Shown one piece after another: positions 1 through 11,892 of a stretch of 64,000 nucleotides of DNA. Made by a program: the position numbers and the translations under genes. Below the pieces are notes generated by a model. It was not told the origin of the DNA and made no database searches. It worked only from the letters and a program-made list of their open reading frames with translations. Positions within the stretch are counted from its first letter, which is position 1. Each line of letters starts with the position of its first letter. This stretch comes from Pyxicephalus adspersus (lineage: Eukaryota; Chordata; Amphibia; Anura; Pyxicephalidae), in contig NC_092859.1 of the NCBI RefSeq assembly GCF_032062135.1, positions 24,359,455 to 24,423,454 of the forward strand, in the 5' to 3' direction.

Positions 1-770
1 ATCATCACATTGCAATATACTGGTAGATATTTTATAGAATATAGATTTCACAGGCACAGGAAGTGGGAGAAACTCTCCCCAATGGGGGTCACAGACAGAA
101 AACAAAATCTGAAGTTTTAACTCTTAGTCTATTTATTTTAAGAATCTCTATATATAGAACAATGTAGAAAATATATACAAATTTTATGCCCCAATTGTGG
201 AGTCACTCTTTAAGTCTACCCCTATTCATAGAGTGCCAAAAACACAAGCAGAAATTGACCGCCAAGAGTGCCTGACAGTAATGAGGTGGTGAAAAGCGTG
301 TTTATAGAGAGAGAATAAGCTCTGAGCTTCAACAGAAGAAACGGACATTGCGAAATCGGCCTCCGTCCACTTGCCAAAATGTCTGCCCCGATGCTTTGAT
401 ATCCTCAGCCTGGCAATGTACAAGCACACTTACGAGAAATGCGCTGGGCCCTGCGGTGCGAGACGGATTATTCATCCCCAATGTAGCTAAAAAATGTGAG
501 CAGCTTCAACAGCAGACAGGAGTCTGAATCAGGCAGGACTGAGGAGTGTTAAAGAATGACTATTGTTTTCACGGTGGCTACTCTCTGCCATTTTGTCTTT
601 ATTATTGTGACGTGACAGTTTATGTAGAGATTCCTGTCTGGCCTTTCGTGCAGCGGTAGGTACATGACGTAATTCATCTGCTTCACGCTTTATCGTGTCA
701 GCTTTTCTGGCAAGAGGCTTAAAATGTGTCAGGGTGATATCACTATGTTCTGGTAAAGTAAAATAGCTTC
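1..770. other. Non-coding; degenerate dispersed repeat near the left edge
   Basis: No coding exon is supported here. Around 40-130 there is a copy of a dispersed family (motif AGGAAGTGGGAGAAACTCTC) that recurs near 22600-22720, 58735-58830, 60110-60270 and 60490-60560. The remainder is AT-rich and unremarkable. By gene order this lies in the first intron of CACNA1C (minus strand). Confidence 0.5.
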
Positions 771-774
771 TGTG

Positions 775-1935
775 TAGTCTCCTTCTATCTAACTCTTCCC
801 TTATGAAATACTCTGCTCTGCTGGAGGACTCTGCTCCTTCCTCTAACTCTCCTCCCTGGAAATACTCTGCTCTGCTGGAGGACTCTGCTCCTTCCTTTAA
901 CTCTCCTCCCTGAAAATACTCTGCTCTGCTGGAGGACTCTGCTCCTTCCTCNCTGCTCCTTCCTCTAACTCTCCTCTCCTGAAATACTCTGCTCTGCTGG
1001 AGGACTCTGCTCCTTCCTCTAACTCTCCTCTCCTGAAATACTCTGCTGGAGGACTCTGCTCCTTCCTCTAACTCTCCTCTCCTGAAATACTCTGCTTCGC
1101 TGGAGGACTCTGCTCCTTCCTCTAACTCTCCTAAACTGAAATACTCTGCTCTGCTGGAGAACTCTGCTCCCTCCTTGAATTCTCTTCTACTGAAATACTC
1201 TGCTCCTTTTCTTATCTAACTTGAATCTCCTGAAATTCTCTGTTCCTTCCTCTTACTCTTCTTTCTGGAAATACTCTAAACTTCTGGAGGACTTTGCCCC
1301 TTCCTCCAGTTTTCCTCTCTTGAAATACTGCTCCATCCTTGTAATTCTCCACTTCTAAAATCCTCTGCTCCTTCTATTATCTAATTCAAACATTCTGAAA
1401 TTCTCTGCTCCTTCATCTAAGTCTGCTCTCTGGAAATACTTTGCACTTTTGAAGTACTCTGCTCCTTTCTCCAACTCTTCCCTACTGAAATACTCAGATC
1501 CTTCTATTTCTAACTCGAATCTCCTGAAATTCTCTTCTCCTTCCTCTATCCAACTCTGCTCTCTGGAAATACTCGGAACTTCTGTAGGACTCCACTCCTT
1601 CCTCTAACTTTCATCTTCTAAAATACTCTGGTCTGCTGGAGGATTCTGCTCGTTCTTCTAACTCTCTTCTCCTAAAATACTCTGCTCTCCAGAAGGACCT
1701 TGCTCCTTCCTCTAACTCTCCTCTCCTGAAATACCCTGCTCTGCTGGAGGACTCTGCTCCTTTCTCTAATTCTCCTCTCCGTAAATACTCTGCACTGGCA
1801 GAGGACTCTGCTCCCTTTACTAGTTCTCCTCTCCATAAATACTATGCTTTTCTGGAAGAATCTGCTCCTTCCTCTATAACTCCCCTCTCCTGAAATACTC
1901 TGCTCTTCTTGAAGACTCTGCTCCTTCCTCAGTCT
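775..1935. repeat. 54-bp minisatellite array A (CT-rich on + strand)
   Basis: About 20 degenerate tandem copies of a roughly 54-bp unit, built around CTCTGCTCTGCTGGAGGACT followed by CTGCTCCTTCCTCTAACTCT and CTCCTGAAATA. Copies are best preserved at 800-1130 and diverge rightwards. Because 54 is a multiple of three, a reading frame rich in R, S, V and L stays open on the minus strand; this is periodicity, not a gene. One ambiguous base (n) at 952 sits at a unit junction, suggesting an assembly join. The same unit forms array B at 40.9-42.3 kb in the opposite orientation. Confidence 0.93.
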
Positions 1936-1939
1936 CATG

Positions 1940-3050
1940 GATATATTGCTATATATCCTGATTTGCTGGATCATGGTGTAAAAAATGTATTACAATTAAT
2001 TTTTCCTGGTGCTGACAAAAGAATCCAAATATGAGAAGTCCCATGTGCAGCCAGGAGCTGTCGGTCATGGTAATCCCTACACTTTCACATTGTCCCTCTT
2101 GTGTGTTTTCTGCCGCATTTTGCAGCCTTTCAGTGCACAGTCGTCCTCCAGGGTTCAGGTCCAGACAGGCTGACTGTAGCGAGTTAATAGATGTGAACAT
2201 TAATCCTCCTCTGGGGACTCTTTCATACACTTGGCAGGACAGAGATTCAGGGAGGGAATAGAATGCTTTGCAAACCTGGAAGCTGCGGACAGATCCCATC
2301 AATAGCTGGCCTGATCGATCCACTCCGTCAGTAGACGCTGATGTACATTTAAACTTTTTTGCTCCCCTGTGGACTAGAGCTGCCAAAATACAGTTCTGTA
2401 ATGAAGAGCCTTGAAAACATTGTGAGATTGAAATGATAGGAAGTTGGCGTGAGGAATTTTAAAGTCGAAACTTTGAAGTTGGACATTTAAAGTGGAACTC
2501 TGATAAACTACACAATTGAGATAAAAAAAACGGGAAGTGTTTAAACAGCTGAATGATTTTCAATTCTAATCTGTCATTTAATGGGTCTATCAATAAAAAA
2601 GGGAATCTGACATTCTCTCAAACATTCCCTAGTGGAATTCAATTACTGCTATTGAAACACATTACCCTAGAAGATTCCCACAAGAGAATGATTGTTTTAT
2701 AAATAGAGCCATATAGAATCATCCACAATTTTACTCAGCTTCATATGAGGTGTCAGGTCACCTGTCATTTTAATAGACCATCAATGAGTATCATTGCAAG
2801 GATCAGGTTCTGATTTCCTCCTTCTTCCTGTAAATTGCTAAAATGTTCCTCCTCCCAAAGCCTTAAAATGTGAAAATGACTGCAATGTGCAATGTAATAG
2901 AGCCAGAGGCCCGATTCACACTGTGAAGTGCACTTAGTTTCGTTATGTTTAGGCAGTTTATTTATTTCTTTGGAATGGGTTAGCAGTGCGTCTAAATGCA
3001 TGAAAAGGTGAATTGGTAAATTTTCTTGCATTAATCCACAATGTACAGAT
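1940..3050. other. Non-coding, no recognised element
   Basis: Unique-looking AT-rich sequence. Short open frames on both strands between 1949 and 2386 have no recognisable domain, splice context or homologue I can name. Nothing else is supported. Confidence 0.5.
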
Positions 3051-3291
3051 GGTTCACATGCTACAGGAGATGGTCAGAGACTGCTGTTGTGCCATGGGAG
3101 ATAGTTAGAGACTATAGACAAGCAACCAGAGATGGTTGGGGACTGCAGGCAAACTACAAAACATTGTCAGGGACTGCACATATACTACAATAGATAGCAA
3201 GTGACTGCATATATACTACAAAGGACTGCATATATAATACAAAAGACTGCATATATACTACAAAAGACTGCATATATACTATAAGAAGTGT

Positions 3292-3621
3292 TAAGCTGCA
3301 TACACACATGCAATTATTGTCATTGGAAAAGATCTTTCACAATCCTTTCAAACGAATAAGGACTGCACGATGCATGAACGAGTACTGTACATAAAGAACT
3401 GTTCTGCTCTATGGAGAGGGAAGAGGGAAAACGATGGAGGGGCACCCCGCTGCACGCTCTCCCCCTTCCCTTGCATTAGGATCATTCCTCATCCTTGGAT
3501 CCGCCAGGATGGTCATTCAAACAATGGACGACAGGCGCTGTACGCATGCCAGATTCTCGTCCGATATCAGCCACGAGCCGATTATTGGGCGAGAACCATT
3601 GGATGTGTGTATGTAGCTTTG
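3292..3621. mobile_element. MITE with terminal inverted repeats, inserted in the minisatellite
   Basis: The left end AAGCTGCATACACACATGCA is inverted at the right end (reverse complement begins AAAGCTACATACACACATCC). The element is about 330 bp, has no transposase frame, and is flanked on both sides by the same 32-bp tandem array. The same TIR theme (GCATACACACATGCAATWATTG-like) recurs at 62478-62868 and, more weakly, at 18045-18320. Superfamily not determined. Confidence 0.75.
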
Positions 3622-3934
3622 GAGATTGCAAACAATTTTATAGGAGATGGTTAGAGACTATAGACATGCTGCAGGAGATGGTTAGAGACTGCAAACAGAA
3701 AACAACAGATAGTCAGAGACTAGTTACAGGTCTACAATTTAAAAAAAAAAATTTCATGAAAACCTGTAACGCTTTTGGTACAGAAATCTAGACATCAGTG
3801 TAACGCCCAGGTGGTTAATCATTGGGATCTGTTTCTCTTTGTACCAGCCACCCGGATCACCTAGGGGGATTTCTTATCAGTGAATATCAGGGGCTTCACC
3901 CAAGGAACAATAGACAAACAGATAATAAAATGAT

Positions 3935-4012
3935 GCCTTGATATGACTATGGACTTTGTACAGCGCTGTGTAATATGTCGGCGGTGTATAAATATTGTGT
4001 AATAATAATAAT
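3935..4012 (+). repeat. SINE 3' tail fragment
   Basis: Contains the tail shared with fuller SINE copies at 37400-37728 and 59080-59410: CTATGGACTTTGTACAGCGC, then a TATAAATATT stretch and an AAT trinucleotide tail. The tRNA-like head is absent, so this is a 5'-truncated or fragmentary copy. Confidence 0.7.
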
Positions 4013-4049
4013 TACCAGTAAACAAAACCAGTAGGCCCAGTAGGGCCTT

Positions 4050-4700
4050 TAAGGGGTAATAAATCAATCAAGCTTGAGTCAGCAGAAGATGGATGAATAA
4101 CTGGAGAGCTGTGTTGGGGTGATGACCCAGCTGGACCTTTTGTTGACCCCTAAACTTAGATGATCCCAGACATTTTGGCTCCAGATTCTCATATCAAATT
4201 AGCTAGGAATTCTATTAAATTTTTGAAGTTACATTAACCAATCCGAATATTGTCAACCAATAGTCATCCTATAGATCACACCTAATAACCAATCCAGGAT
4301 CCCCAATAAGATCTAATGGGAATTACCTATATAAAAATGGGAGCTGAAAAAAAAACTGTTCTGTGCAGTTCTCTTATTAAGGATGCAGGCTCCTGGGGTA
4401 CCTATTAACATCCTAACAGGTAGCTATAAGATATTCCTGAATGCATTCCTATTTTGTCCTACATGTGTATATGTTATTGCTATGTTGTATTGTAAATGCT
4501 GGGTTATGTTCTAAGCATTATTAGTTTTTCATAGGGGTTACCTACTAACAACATTATTAGCATTAACTGTGTATTTTGTTGATTGAAGTTCCCTATATCT
4601 ATATCAACCAATACTGCTGTGTATTCTGTTTCAACTTGTTTCTTAATTAAACTGTTTGGGCAACTAGCTAATATTTGTGCATGAACCTTCATTTATTGAA
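4050..4700 (+). mobile_element. Possible solo LTR (promoter-like structure)
   Basis: Three CCAAT boxes (near 4238, 4257 and 4290) precede a TATA box (CTATATAAAAATGG, about 4329), followed by an R/U5-like stretch. That CCAAT-CCAAT-CCAAT-TATA layout inside an insertion that splits a tandem array resembles the U3-R of a retroelement LTR. I could not find a convincing target-site duplication or TG...CA ends, and no internal coding region flanks it. It may instead be another promoter-bearing repeat. Confidence 0.35.
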
Positions 4701-5235
4701 TATATGTGTGTGCGTGGATAGGGTTATAGAATATCCATATTTATGCAGATAATATTCATATTCAACACAGGAGATGGAGACATGCTACAAGAGACAGTCA
4801 GAGACTAGAGACATGCTACAGGAGACAGTCAGAGACTGGAGACATGCTACAGGGGATGGTCAGAAACTGCAAACATCTTACCCCAGACAGCTAGAGACTG
4901 CAGTAAGGCAACAGTCGGAGACTGCAAATATGCCACAGGAGATGGTCAAAGATGGCAGACATGCTACAAAAGACAGTCATAAATCGCAAACATATTACAG
5001 GAGATGTTCAGAGACTGCAGATAAGGCCTGGTCAGTGACTGCATGCAGGCAAGAAGAGATAGTTTGAAACTGCAGGCATACTATAAAAAAAGGTAAAGAT
5101 TGTAGATATACTAAAGGGAATGGATAAAATTTTGGAATATGATACAGGGCTGCGTAGAGACCTGGGATTTCTACAGGAGACAGACAAAGATCAGAAACAT
5201 GTTACAAGAGCTAGCTAGAGATCACTGCTAATAAA

Positions 5236-6080
5236 GTCATGTTACGAATAAATGCTCACACACTTATGATACCTGCGGCCTAATTAACAGCTACATTTTA
5301 AAACCCTCATAGCAGGATCTATTATAAAAAATACGTAAAAAGATAATAAGGAATGGATTCCACAGAGTATAAAGCAAAGAAATAAAGCAAATTGTTTAAT
5401 TAGTTAAATTGTTTAAAAATACTAATGAGTATTTCTATTTCATTAGCCCCATGGAAGCACTGGAAACAGACTGCTGGGGGCCCAGGGGTATCAAAGTAGC
5501 AAAGAGCCACTTGGAGCCCCAGGACCATAGGTTTGGCATTAAATACTCAAAGCCCACTATTGGTCTTCTACATGTAGAATATTTTCCTAGGTACAAGTAG
5601 AACCTAAGAGTGCTCAGTAATCCCCTGGATTTCTTCCTATGATCTAACGTTACCCATGAAGAAAAGAATGAATGATTCCAGGGAGACCAGCAAGTACACA
5701 TACTTCAGTTTATGGATAGTTTACGATAAAGCTAAATAAAGTTCATATTCAAGTTCCCAGCCATTCCTGCGTTATTCCTGTCTACATAGAATAATCATGG
5801 TGAGAGAGTCCAGAGAGAAGAGGGGGTGTGAGTAAAAGATGGAGGCCCGGGTGACCTTCAAGAGTGTGGGGTCTTGAAGACAGCCAAGCACAAAGGTGGA
5901 GAATATATGTCTTCTTACATCTAATAAGGAGTGCAAGTTCCTTCATAAGACAAAACTTGGAGAATGCTCATAAATGCAAGTTTTTATTAGTAAAGAAGGA
6001 ACTAGGAAAATGAAGAAGAAGTGACCATGTGACTAGTGCTGTCCCTGCATGTTGAAGAGTCAGGGAGCAAGACCCATAAG
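5236..6080. other. Non-coding, no recognised element
   Basis: AT-rich sequence without a supported gene. A short plus-strand frame at 5409-5600 overlaps an antisense frame and has no domain or splice signals. Confidence 0.45.
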
Positions 6081-6084
6081 ACCC

Positions 6085-6275
6085 ACATAATAATAACTAT
6101 TATTAATAATAATAATAAACAGTTTTTTTTAGCGCCAACATATTACGCATCGCTGTACATTACATTAGGGGTTGCAAATGAAAGACAGATGCCAACAGTG
6201 ACACAGGAGGAGAGGACCCTGCCCTGAAGAGCGTACAATCTAGGAGGTGGGGGATGTATCACACAATAGAAGGAT
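6085..6275 (+). repeat. Dispersed repeat, GCGCCAACATATTACGC family
   Basis: An AAT-rich lead is followed by AGCGCCAACATATTACGC, a central GACAGATGCCAACAGTGACA-like block and the tail AGAGCGTACAATCTAGGAGG. The same order of blocks recurs in the same orientation at 31890-32030 and 62050-62250, with older relatives at 13335-13440 and 58495-58620. Length about 190 bp; class uncertain, SINE-like. Confidence 0.8.
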
Positions 6276-6279
6276 CTCA

Positions 6280-7280
6280 CAGAAAAGAAAGAGACACTGC
6301 ATGGACACTGAAGGCTAATGGTGTCCCACAAACAGAAAAGTCACTCTCTCTTATCATGTACATGTTACAGTAGCCCCCATGTCACATATTATTTGTAGCT
6401 TTTACCAGGATGCAGATATCAGCCTATTGCAATCCAAAATAGCCTGCTGGAAATACATGGGTTCATTGTTCAGTGTAAAACCAAATGTAATCCCACCCCA
6501 AATCATCTAGAGACTGGAAGTTTTTAGAGATTTCCACCTTGACCTCTTGAGGTATTTCTAACAGGCAAATTTTACATACAATGGGCAATACATTTAAAAC
6601 AATACAACTTCTGCTGCCCCAGGATCTCTGTAGTGGATTAGTTCAACTGCCATTCAGTGAGAGCTCTAGTGGGGGTTGATCTGGCACACCCAGGGAGACA
6701 CAGGACACCCATAGATTGACCAAGTTTGGTGATTGAAGTCCAGTTTGGTGCCACCAGATCCCGGGCCACCACAATCTACCTCTCTAGGTCATCCTGCTAA
6801 CTCTAGGTCAAACCTGCTAACTAATCTTGCATTCTCTTTGCTCACCCCACAGCCATCATTGAATACCTCCATGTCACACCCTCCAGTGGGTGCTCCCGGG
6901 GCACCACAATAGGAATCCAAAAAAATATATCTGAAGCCAAGTCTTAGATAGTAATAGGGCTGATTTCAAACCCCTGTTAGGTTTATTTCATCGAGAGATT
7001 TATTTCTTGTAATGGATATATAACGGAATTTGAAAAGAAATCTCTCCAACATGAGAAGAAATCTCATCTCAGACAACGAACAGGGTCCACTTTGGAACCT
7101 TTTTTCCCATAAAAGATAGCATTTTTGATTTCTCATATTCTGACCTGGTGACAATGTCTAACCAGTGAGCAATAAAAAAAAATAACAGTAATTCTTGTCC
7201 CTCAGCACTCTATTAAAAACCAAGAAAAGAGATTAAGCTTTAGATTCAGGTAAATATGTCTTTGAAGAGACCCAAATACT
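6280..7280. other. Non-coding, no recognised element
   Basis: Nothing coding or repetitive is clear. A CACC-rich segment near 6690-6900 is unremarkable. Confidence 0.45.
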
Positions 7281-7282
7281 CT

Positions 7283-7547
7283 AGATCAGTGTTTCTCAAT
7301 CTTTTTAACAGGAAATAACCTCAGGGAACCCCTGCTTTAGATACCATACCCACCGCTCACGGTACATAATTATGGTGATAAGTAGGAAGAATGCCTCCCA
7401 CATTGCTGGTCAGTAGGAAAAATGTCATCCTTACAGATAGCCAAAATAGATCATTGATATCACCAAAACTGACCTGAGAGTGACAAACTGCTCATTGGAA
7501 CCCCAGCAACCACTGGAGGAACCCTGGTAGAGAAATACTGATGCAAA
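7283..7547. mobile_element. hAT-like MITE
   Basis: The left end GATCAGTGTTTCTCAATCTT is matched by the inverted right end (GGTAGAGAAATACTGATGC). CAGTG(G/T)TTCTCAA-type termini are characteristic of hAT-superfamily non-autonomous elements. No transposase frame. A partial relative sharing the interior (CATTGCTGG..AGGAAGAAT, CTTACAGATAGCCA, CTGACCTGAGAG) lies at 9715-9935. Confidence 0.7.
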
Positions 7548-7549
7548 TG

Positions 7550-8700
7550 TTTTTTATTACTCCTTTTAAAATTTCTTAAAATGATTTTCATCATTATTAA
7601 TAATATTATTGTGAGGTTGGCTTCAAAAGTGCATTTTTACTGCTTGAAAAGAGTTTTTTATTTTTCAGCTGGCATTCCTTTTTAAAACTGTGTAACCCCC
7701 CCCCAGAAAAACATTGGCAGAAGCTTGATTTTGTGATTTCTCACTGCCAAGGCAGAGCATCTTGAATCATCTGTGGAAGGGATATTTTCAGAGTGTGCTT
7801 TGTACGGTGCTGTTAAACTCCATCTGCTTAGTAAAAATTTCAGCAAAAAAAAAAGAAAAGAAAAAGTGCATTTTCGAGATGTTCGCTTTGAAGCCCCCAT
7901 ATTTTAACAGCATCTTGTCTGACATCCTGGGGAAGTGGATGGGTAATTAATGATGGTGCTGCGTCTTAATGGTTGTAGGTACAGATTTTGTTTTATTGGT
8001 CTGTCACAGGGTAATTTTATTGACAAGGCGTTCAGCTATGAGAGCTCGCCCAATTTCTGGGAAAGAGAAAAAGCATCTCTTGGCAATCGGTAAAGCGTCT
8101 TCAGCTCATATGGAAGGGAATGTGACAGATTAAAGAGACTGTATTCTGCTGCGCTGCCAAGGCAAAGGATTGAAAAATAAGTGTTGTTTCTGGATTTTAG
8201 CTGACAATAATGTAATGAAATTTTAGGGTCTTTTTTTATTTCAAGATGATCTGTCACAAAGCATATTACCTGTATGAGACCCATCAAATACAAGCTGGCA
8301 ATTTCTGTGCCATGGCTGTGACCAAATTACCTAACTAAAGGATCAGTTTTACTGCCTCGGCATTAGCAAGCCCTCTGGGAAGTCAAAAAGAAGAACCTTC
8401 CATTTAAAGTGTAAATTTAGCTTTTCTGTAATTTGGCCAGTACAGGAAATTACCTACCAGAAATCCAGTGAGCTGCTAAACTTCTTACATGGGTTCACAA
8501 TTAATGGTGTTGATTTACTAATGTGGACAGATCATTTGGCAAAGTTAATCAAAAAAAATTCAGTTTTTTTAGATTTCCTTGCACATGATTAGATTTTTCT
8601 TGCCTAGCTATATGAAATATTCCTTTCAAGGGAGTAATTCTCTTTCCTACCCAAACATCAAAAAATCCTTAAGTACAAGTACTTAAGCCAAAATTAAAGA
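7550..8700. other. Non-coding, no recognised element
   Basis: AT-rich sequence with a C8 run at about 7688. No exon supported on either strand. Confidence 0.45.
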
Positions 8701-8708
8701 CTTAGACA

Positions 8709-9064
8709 ATGTCGCGGGCCAAACTTGAAACTGAAATAGCACCGCTACTACAATTCCCTGCGTCTGTAAAACAGTCCAATGCGGGGGAACGCACAGGCAG
8801 AGAGGCCGCTGGTCTATAGACATGAGTGATGCCGCAATTACAATTCCCGGAATTAGTTCTGTCTATAAAACAGTCTAATACAGGGCCCCGCATAGGCAGA
8901 GAGGTTGCTGGTCTATAGACGCGAGTGATGCCGGGAATTGTAGTAGTGGTGCTATTTCAATGCTGCAGCGGGGCAGCTGCAATTCATATTTAGGATTCCT
9001 TTGGGGGCCAAAAAAGACAGTTGTGGGTCAGATTCGGCACGCAGGCCAGAGTTTGACACCCACC
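8709..9064 (-). mobile_element. hAT-like non-autonomous element with internal duplication
   Basis: Read on the minus strand it begins GTGTCAAACTCTGGCCTGCG and ends near CAAGTTTGGCCCGCGACATT, the terminal style of hAT elements whose ends read GTGTCAAACTC...GGCCCGC. Internally a block containing CAGAGAGG..GCTGGTCTATAGAC and ACAATTCC is present twice (about 8750-8840 and 8840-8945). No transposase frame is present. Confidence 0.7.
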
Positions 9065-10935
9065 CAATGGATCTGCTTTAATTAAATCTCAAGCAACATT
9101 GTTATTTTATAGTGCAGGAAAGAGTAAAAAAAAGAGAGTTTTCCTTCACCTATTGCTCTTAGGAAAACTCAAAATGCTGAGTTGCTCTGAATTGACAATA
9201 GTCACTGGGATAATTAAAGACACACAAACAACAAAAAAAACTTGAAAGAGGGTCTATGTTCACCCCACTTACTGCCACATTTTAAAGATGATGCCAACGC
9301 TTTCTGGAAATGGGTAAAGGGTACAAATGTGCCCATTTTCCTGAGAATTTGGATGCCTCTCTGGTAAAGGGAGCATACAGACTAATAAAAACCCTGTATA
9401 TGAAAGGAAACCCTGTCCCTCAACATTAGGAACCCCCAAATAAAAGTAAAATACTTCAGCTTTGGCCTGGTACAAGAAAGGAAGTTGCACATGTGCTGCT
9501 CCTTTCATTTCCAGACAATGCAGGATCCATGCCTGGATATGGGGTCTGGTTGGAATATAGGAGGGACACACATCATTTTTATATATTGCAGGGAGCCGTT
9601 AATACATGGACCCGAACTTTATCCAGGTATTCGCTCTTGGTGGCCAGGAAATGGAGAAGAAGTGTAAAACATATTTCTGTAGTAGAAATGACTTCATGAC
9701 TCCAGTCCTTCAAAAAGTAGGTGAGGTTTAGCGGTGGTGGAGGTTTCCTGAAATCTATAAGCCCCTTTTAATAAGGGGGGACTAGATACCTGCCTTACAT
9801 TGCTGGCCATTAGGAAGAATATTATTCTTACAGATAGCCAGAAATATTAATGGTGTCACCTAAACTGACCTGAGAGGCACAAATTTCTTATTGCACAAGG
9901 AAACCTTCTGGAGGAAACACTGGCGTAGAATGACCTGTTATCGGCCATCTGTAGGTTAGAGGTATTTTTATGGAGATCTTTCGGTTTAAATCCTTAGCCT
10001 GGCTGCTTGTGCTGTAAATAAGTACCCATAACCTGTGTGTTATCTTCCCATCTACATCAAACCTCTGGGATTATTCTCCAACACAGAAATCTAGATAGCC
10101 CTATCCCTGACCGCCTGGTATTCAGAAATCCTGGCAGACGGTATGCGTTTCATCATCCAATTTACTTAATACCAGTCATCAAATCATTTAATGTTATCAA
10201 GAGCCACAGTTTATTGACACATAAGTAATTCATTGTAATTGTAACGCTTGGATTTAAGAATGATTTCATGGAATGAGAGGCACTGTGGATCATTGTTCTT
10301 CTCTCTGTGCATTAGATGGCAAGCTCTTCAGAACAGCAAATCTGCTTTAATTGAGGCATAATTAATAAATGTGTTAATTTTTCCTATAATCATTACAGCA
10401 TTAATACCGTCTAATAATTCTGGAAGTCTGCTTTAACAAAATATGGACGTGAATATACATCAACAAAATAATTTCAATAAAAACTGTCCCTGAGCTCCTG
10501 AATTAGAAAGTAAACAAAGAAAGAACTAAAGAAAAAACAATTGATTTTAAAGCATAATAAATATATATATAAATTTAGGGTTTCCCAGATGGGAGAAGGG
10601 GTCTGTAGGATTTACGCCTCTGCTATTGCAGTGGATTGATATTGGCTCAGTGGTATTCTTTATGCTTCACCCAGCTATAGCATTGCGGACCATTGTGCAC
10701 ATCAATACCAGCCCAATGCCACTTTATGAGATCCGGCACCTGATGGCACCATTGTGAGCTGATAGCACATAATGAAAGAGTTCCCCAGGTAAGTTCATAA
10801 TGCTCCGCTAAAGTATTTTTATTACTTTGTGAATGTTTTTGCAAATTGAACTTGTTGATTTTACAAGGAAAGCCCTTAAACTTGGCTTTGTCACCAAAAT
10901 TACTGGAGAAGTCATAGGGGTTGGTGGGTAAGTGA
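9065..10935. other. Non-coding; contains a partial hAT-like MITE copy
   Basis: Apart from the degenerate copy at 9715-9935 (relative of 7283-7547), this interval is AT-rich and without a supported gene. The short frames at 9269-9699 and 10647-10993 overlap antisense frames and look like chance. Confidence 0.45.
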
Positions 10936-10937
10936 AA

Positions 10938-11170
10938 CAATGGGACTGATTTATTAAAGCTCTCCAAGGCTGGAGAAAATACACGTTCATCAATGAAGCT
11001 GGGAGATCAAGTAAATCTGGAATAGATATCTTTAAAAAAAAAATGTATTTGTTAGCAAATGTTTTCAGTTCTGGACCAGAACCATTTCAGGTTTGCTGGA
11101 TCACCCAGGTTCACTGATGAAAGTGTATCCTGTCTAGCCTTGGAGAATTTTATTAAATCAGGCCCAATAT
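10938..11170. mobile_element. Foldback MITE, copy 1
   Basis: An almost fully palindromic element. The left end TGATTTATTAAAGCTCTCCA and the right end (reverse complement TGATTTAATAAAATTCTCCA) pair, and the interiors (GATCA..AAATCTGGAATAGAT against CCAGAACCATTTCAGGTTTGC) also pair loosely. About 230 bp, no coding capacity. Confidence 0.8.
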
Positions 11171-11269
11171 GTAGTGTTTTTCCTAAAGCGAAAATGTGGT
11201 CTTCATTTTCAAACCCACATGCCGACTTTTATGGGACATTGCTAAATCAATAAACATTGATACATTGGA

Positions 11270-11494
11270 TCTGATTTAGTAAAGCTCTCCAAGGCTGGAG
11301 TTGATACACTTTCTTCAGTGAAGTTGGGTGATCCAGCAAACCTGGAATAGATCTGGTCCAGGATTGAAAACATTTGGTAACAAAGAGCAAATGACTTTTA
11401 GGAAATCAATTCCAGGTTTGCCGGATCATCCAGATTTACTGATGAAAGTGTATCTTTTCCAGCCTTGGAGAGCTTTAATAAATCAGGGCCATTG
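11270..11494. mobile_element. Foldback MITE, copy 2
   Basis: Same family, size and orientation as the element about 100 bp to its left. Ends are TGATTTAGTAAAGCTCTCCA and, inverted, TGATTTATTAAAGCTCTCCA. The arms contain GGGTGATCCAGCAAACCTGG and its inverted partner CCAGGTTTGCCGGATCATCC. The better-paired of the two copies, so a transcript through it would form a long hairpin. Confidence 0.82.
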
Positions 11495-11514
11495 TGACCA
11501 ATATTACCGCAGAC

Positions 11515-11892
11515 TTTTTTACTTTACATAAAAGGGCGATCAAGACAGAATGGGAGCGCAAAGCCTCTCGGGATACCTATGTCACGCATCCCGGGAGGCT
11601 CCGCATGCTCCTTGCCCGAGATTAGGGCATGCTTTCTTTAATGGAAGAAAAAAATTGCTGATCTCATGCATTCTCAGTGATCAGAAATCTTTTCCCCATC
11701 TACGTCACCCAATCTGGCGCCTGCGCAGTGTAAGATCAGGTGACATAGGAGGAAGAACCAGGAAGAAGGAAGAAGCTTGGCGCTTCCTCTGCGCCGTGCC
11801 GTGCCAAACGAAACCTCCCGACAGATTGATGGATCTGCAGGATTAAAGATGTGTTTTTTTTTTTTTTTTAGTTTAGTTCCGCTTTAAGGTGG
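11515..11892. mobile_element. GC-rich repeat ending TTAGTTCCGCTTTAA
   Basis: A GC-rich body (CGCATCCCGGGAGGCTCCGC, GGCGCCTGCGCAGTG) is followed by a purine run, a T15 tract and the terminus AGTTTAGTTCCGCTTTAAGG. The inverse of that terminus (TTAAAGC(A/G)GAACTAA) begins the element at 35871, so the two may be related. Left border uncertain. Confidence 0.5.

Larger units (their letters stand above)
3058..5235 (+). repeat. ~32-bp minisatellite interrupted by insertions
   Basis: Degenerate tandem copies of a unit resembling GCTACAGGAGATGGTCAGAG + ACTGCAAACAT appear in three blocks: about 3058-3290, 3632-3735 and 4765-5235. The blocks share unit and orientation. The first gap is filled by a terminal-inverted-repeat MITE (3292-3621), the second by about 1 kb of SINE-tail and LTR-like sequence. 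The simplest reading is one ancestral array later split by at least two insertions. Confidence 0.8.

Noticed and set aside
1672..1974. Minus-strand 100-codon frame (RSRVLQ-type repeats), and the similar plus-strand frame at 40888-41199
   Set aside because: The 54-bp period keeps a frame open; the shared 'protein' reflects the shared repeat unit, not a gene family.
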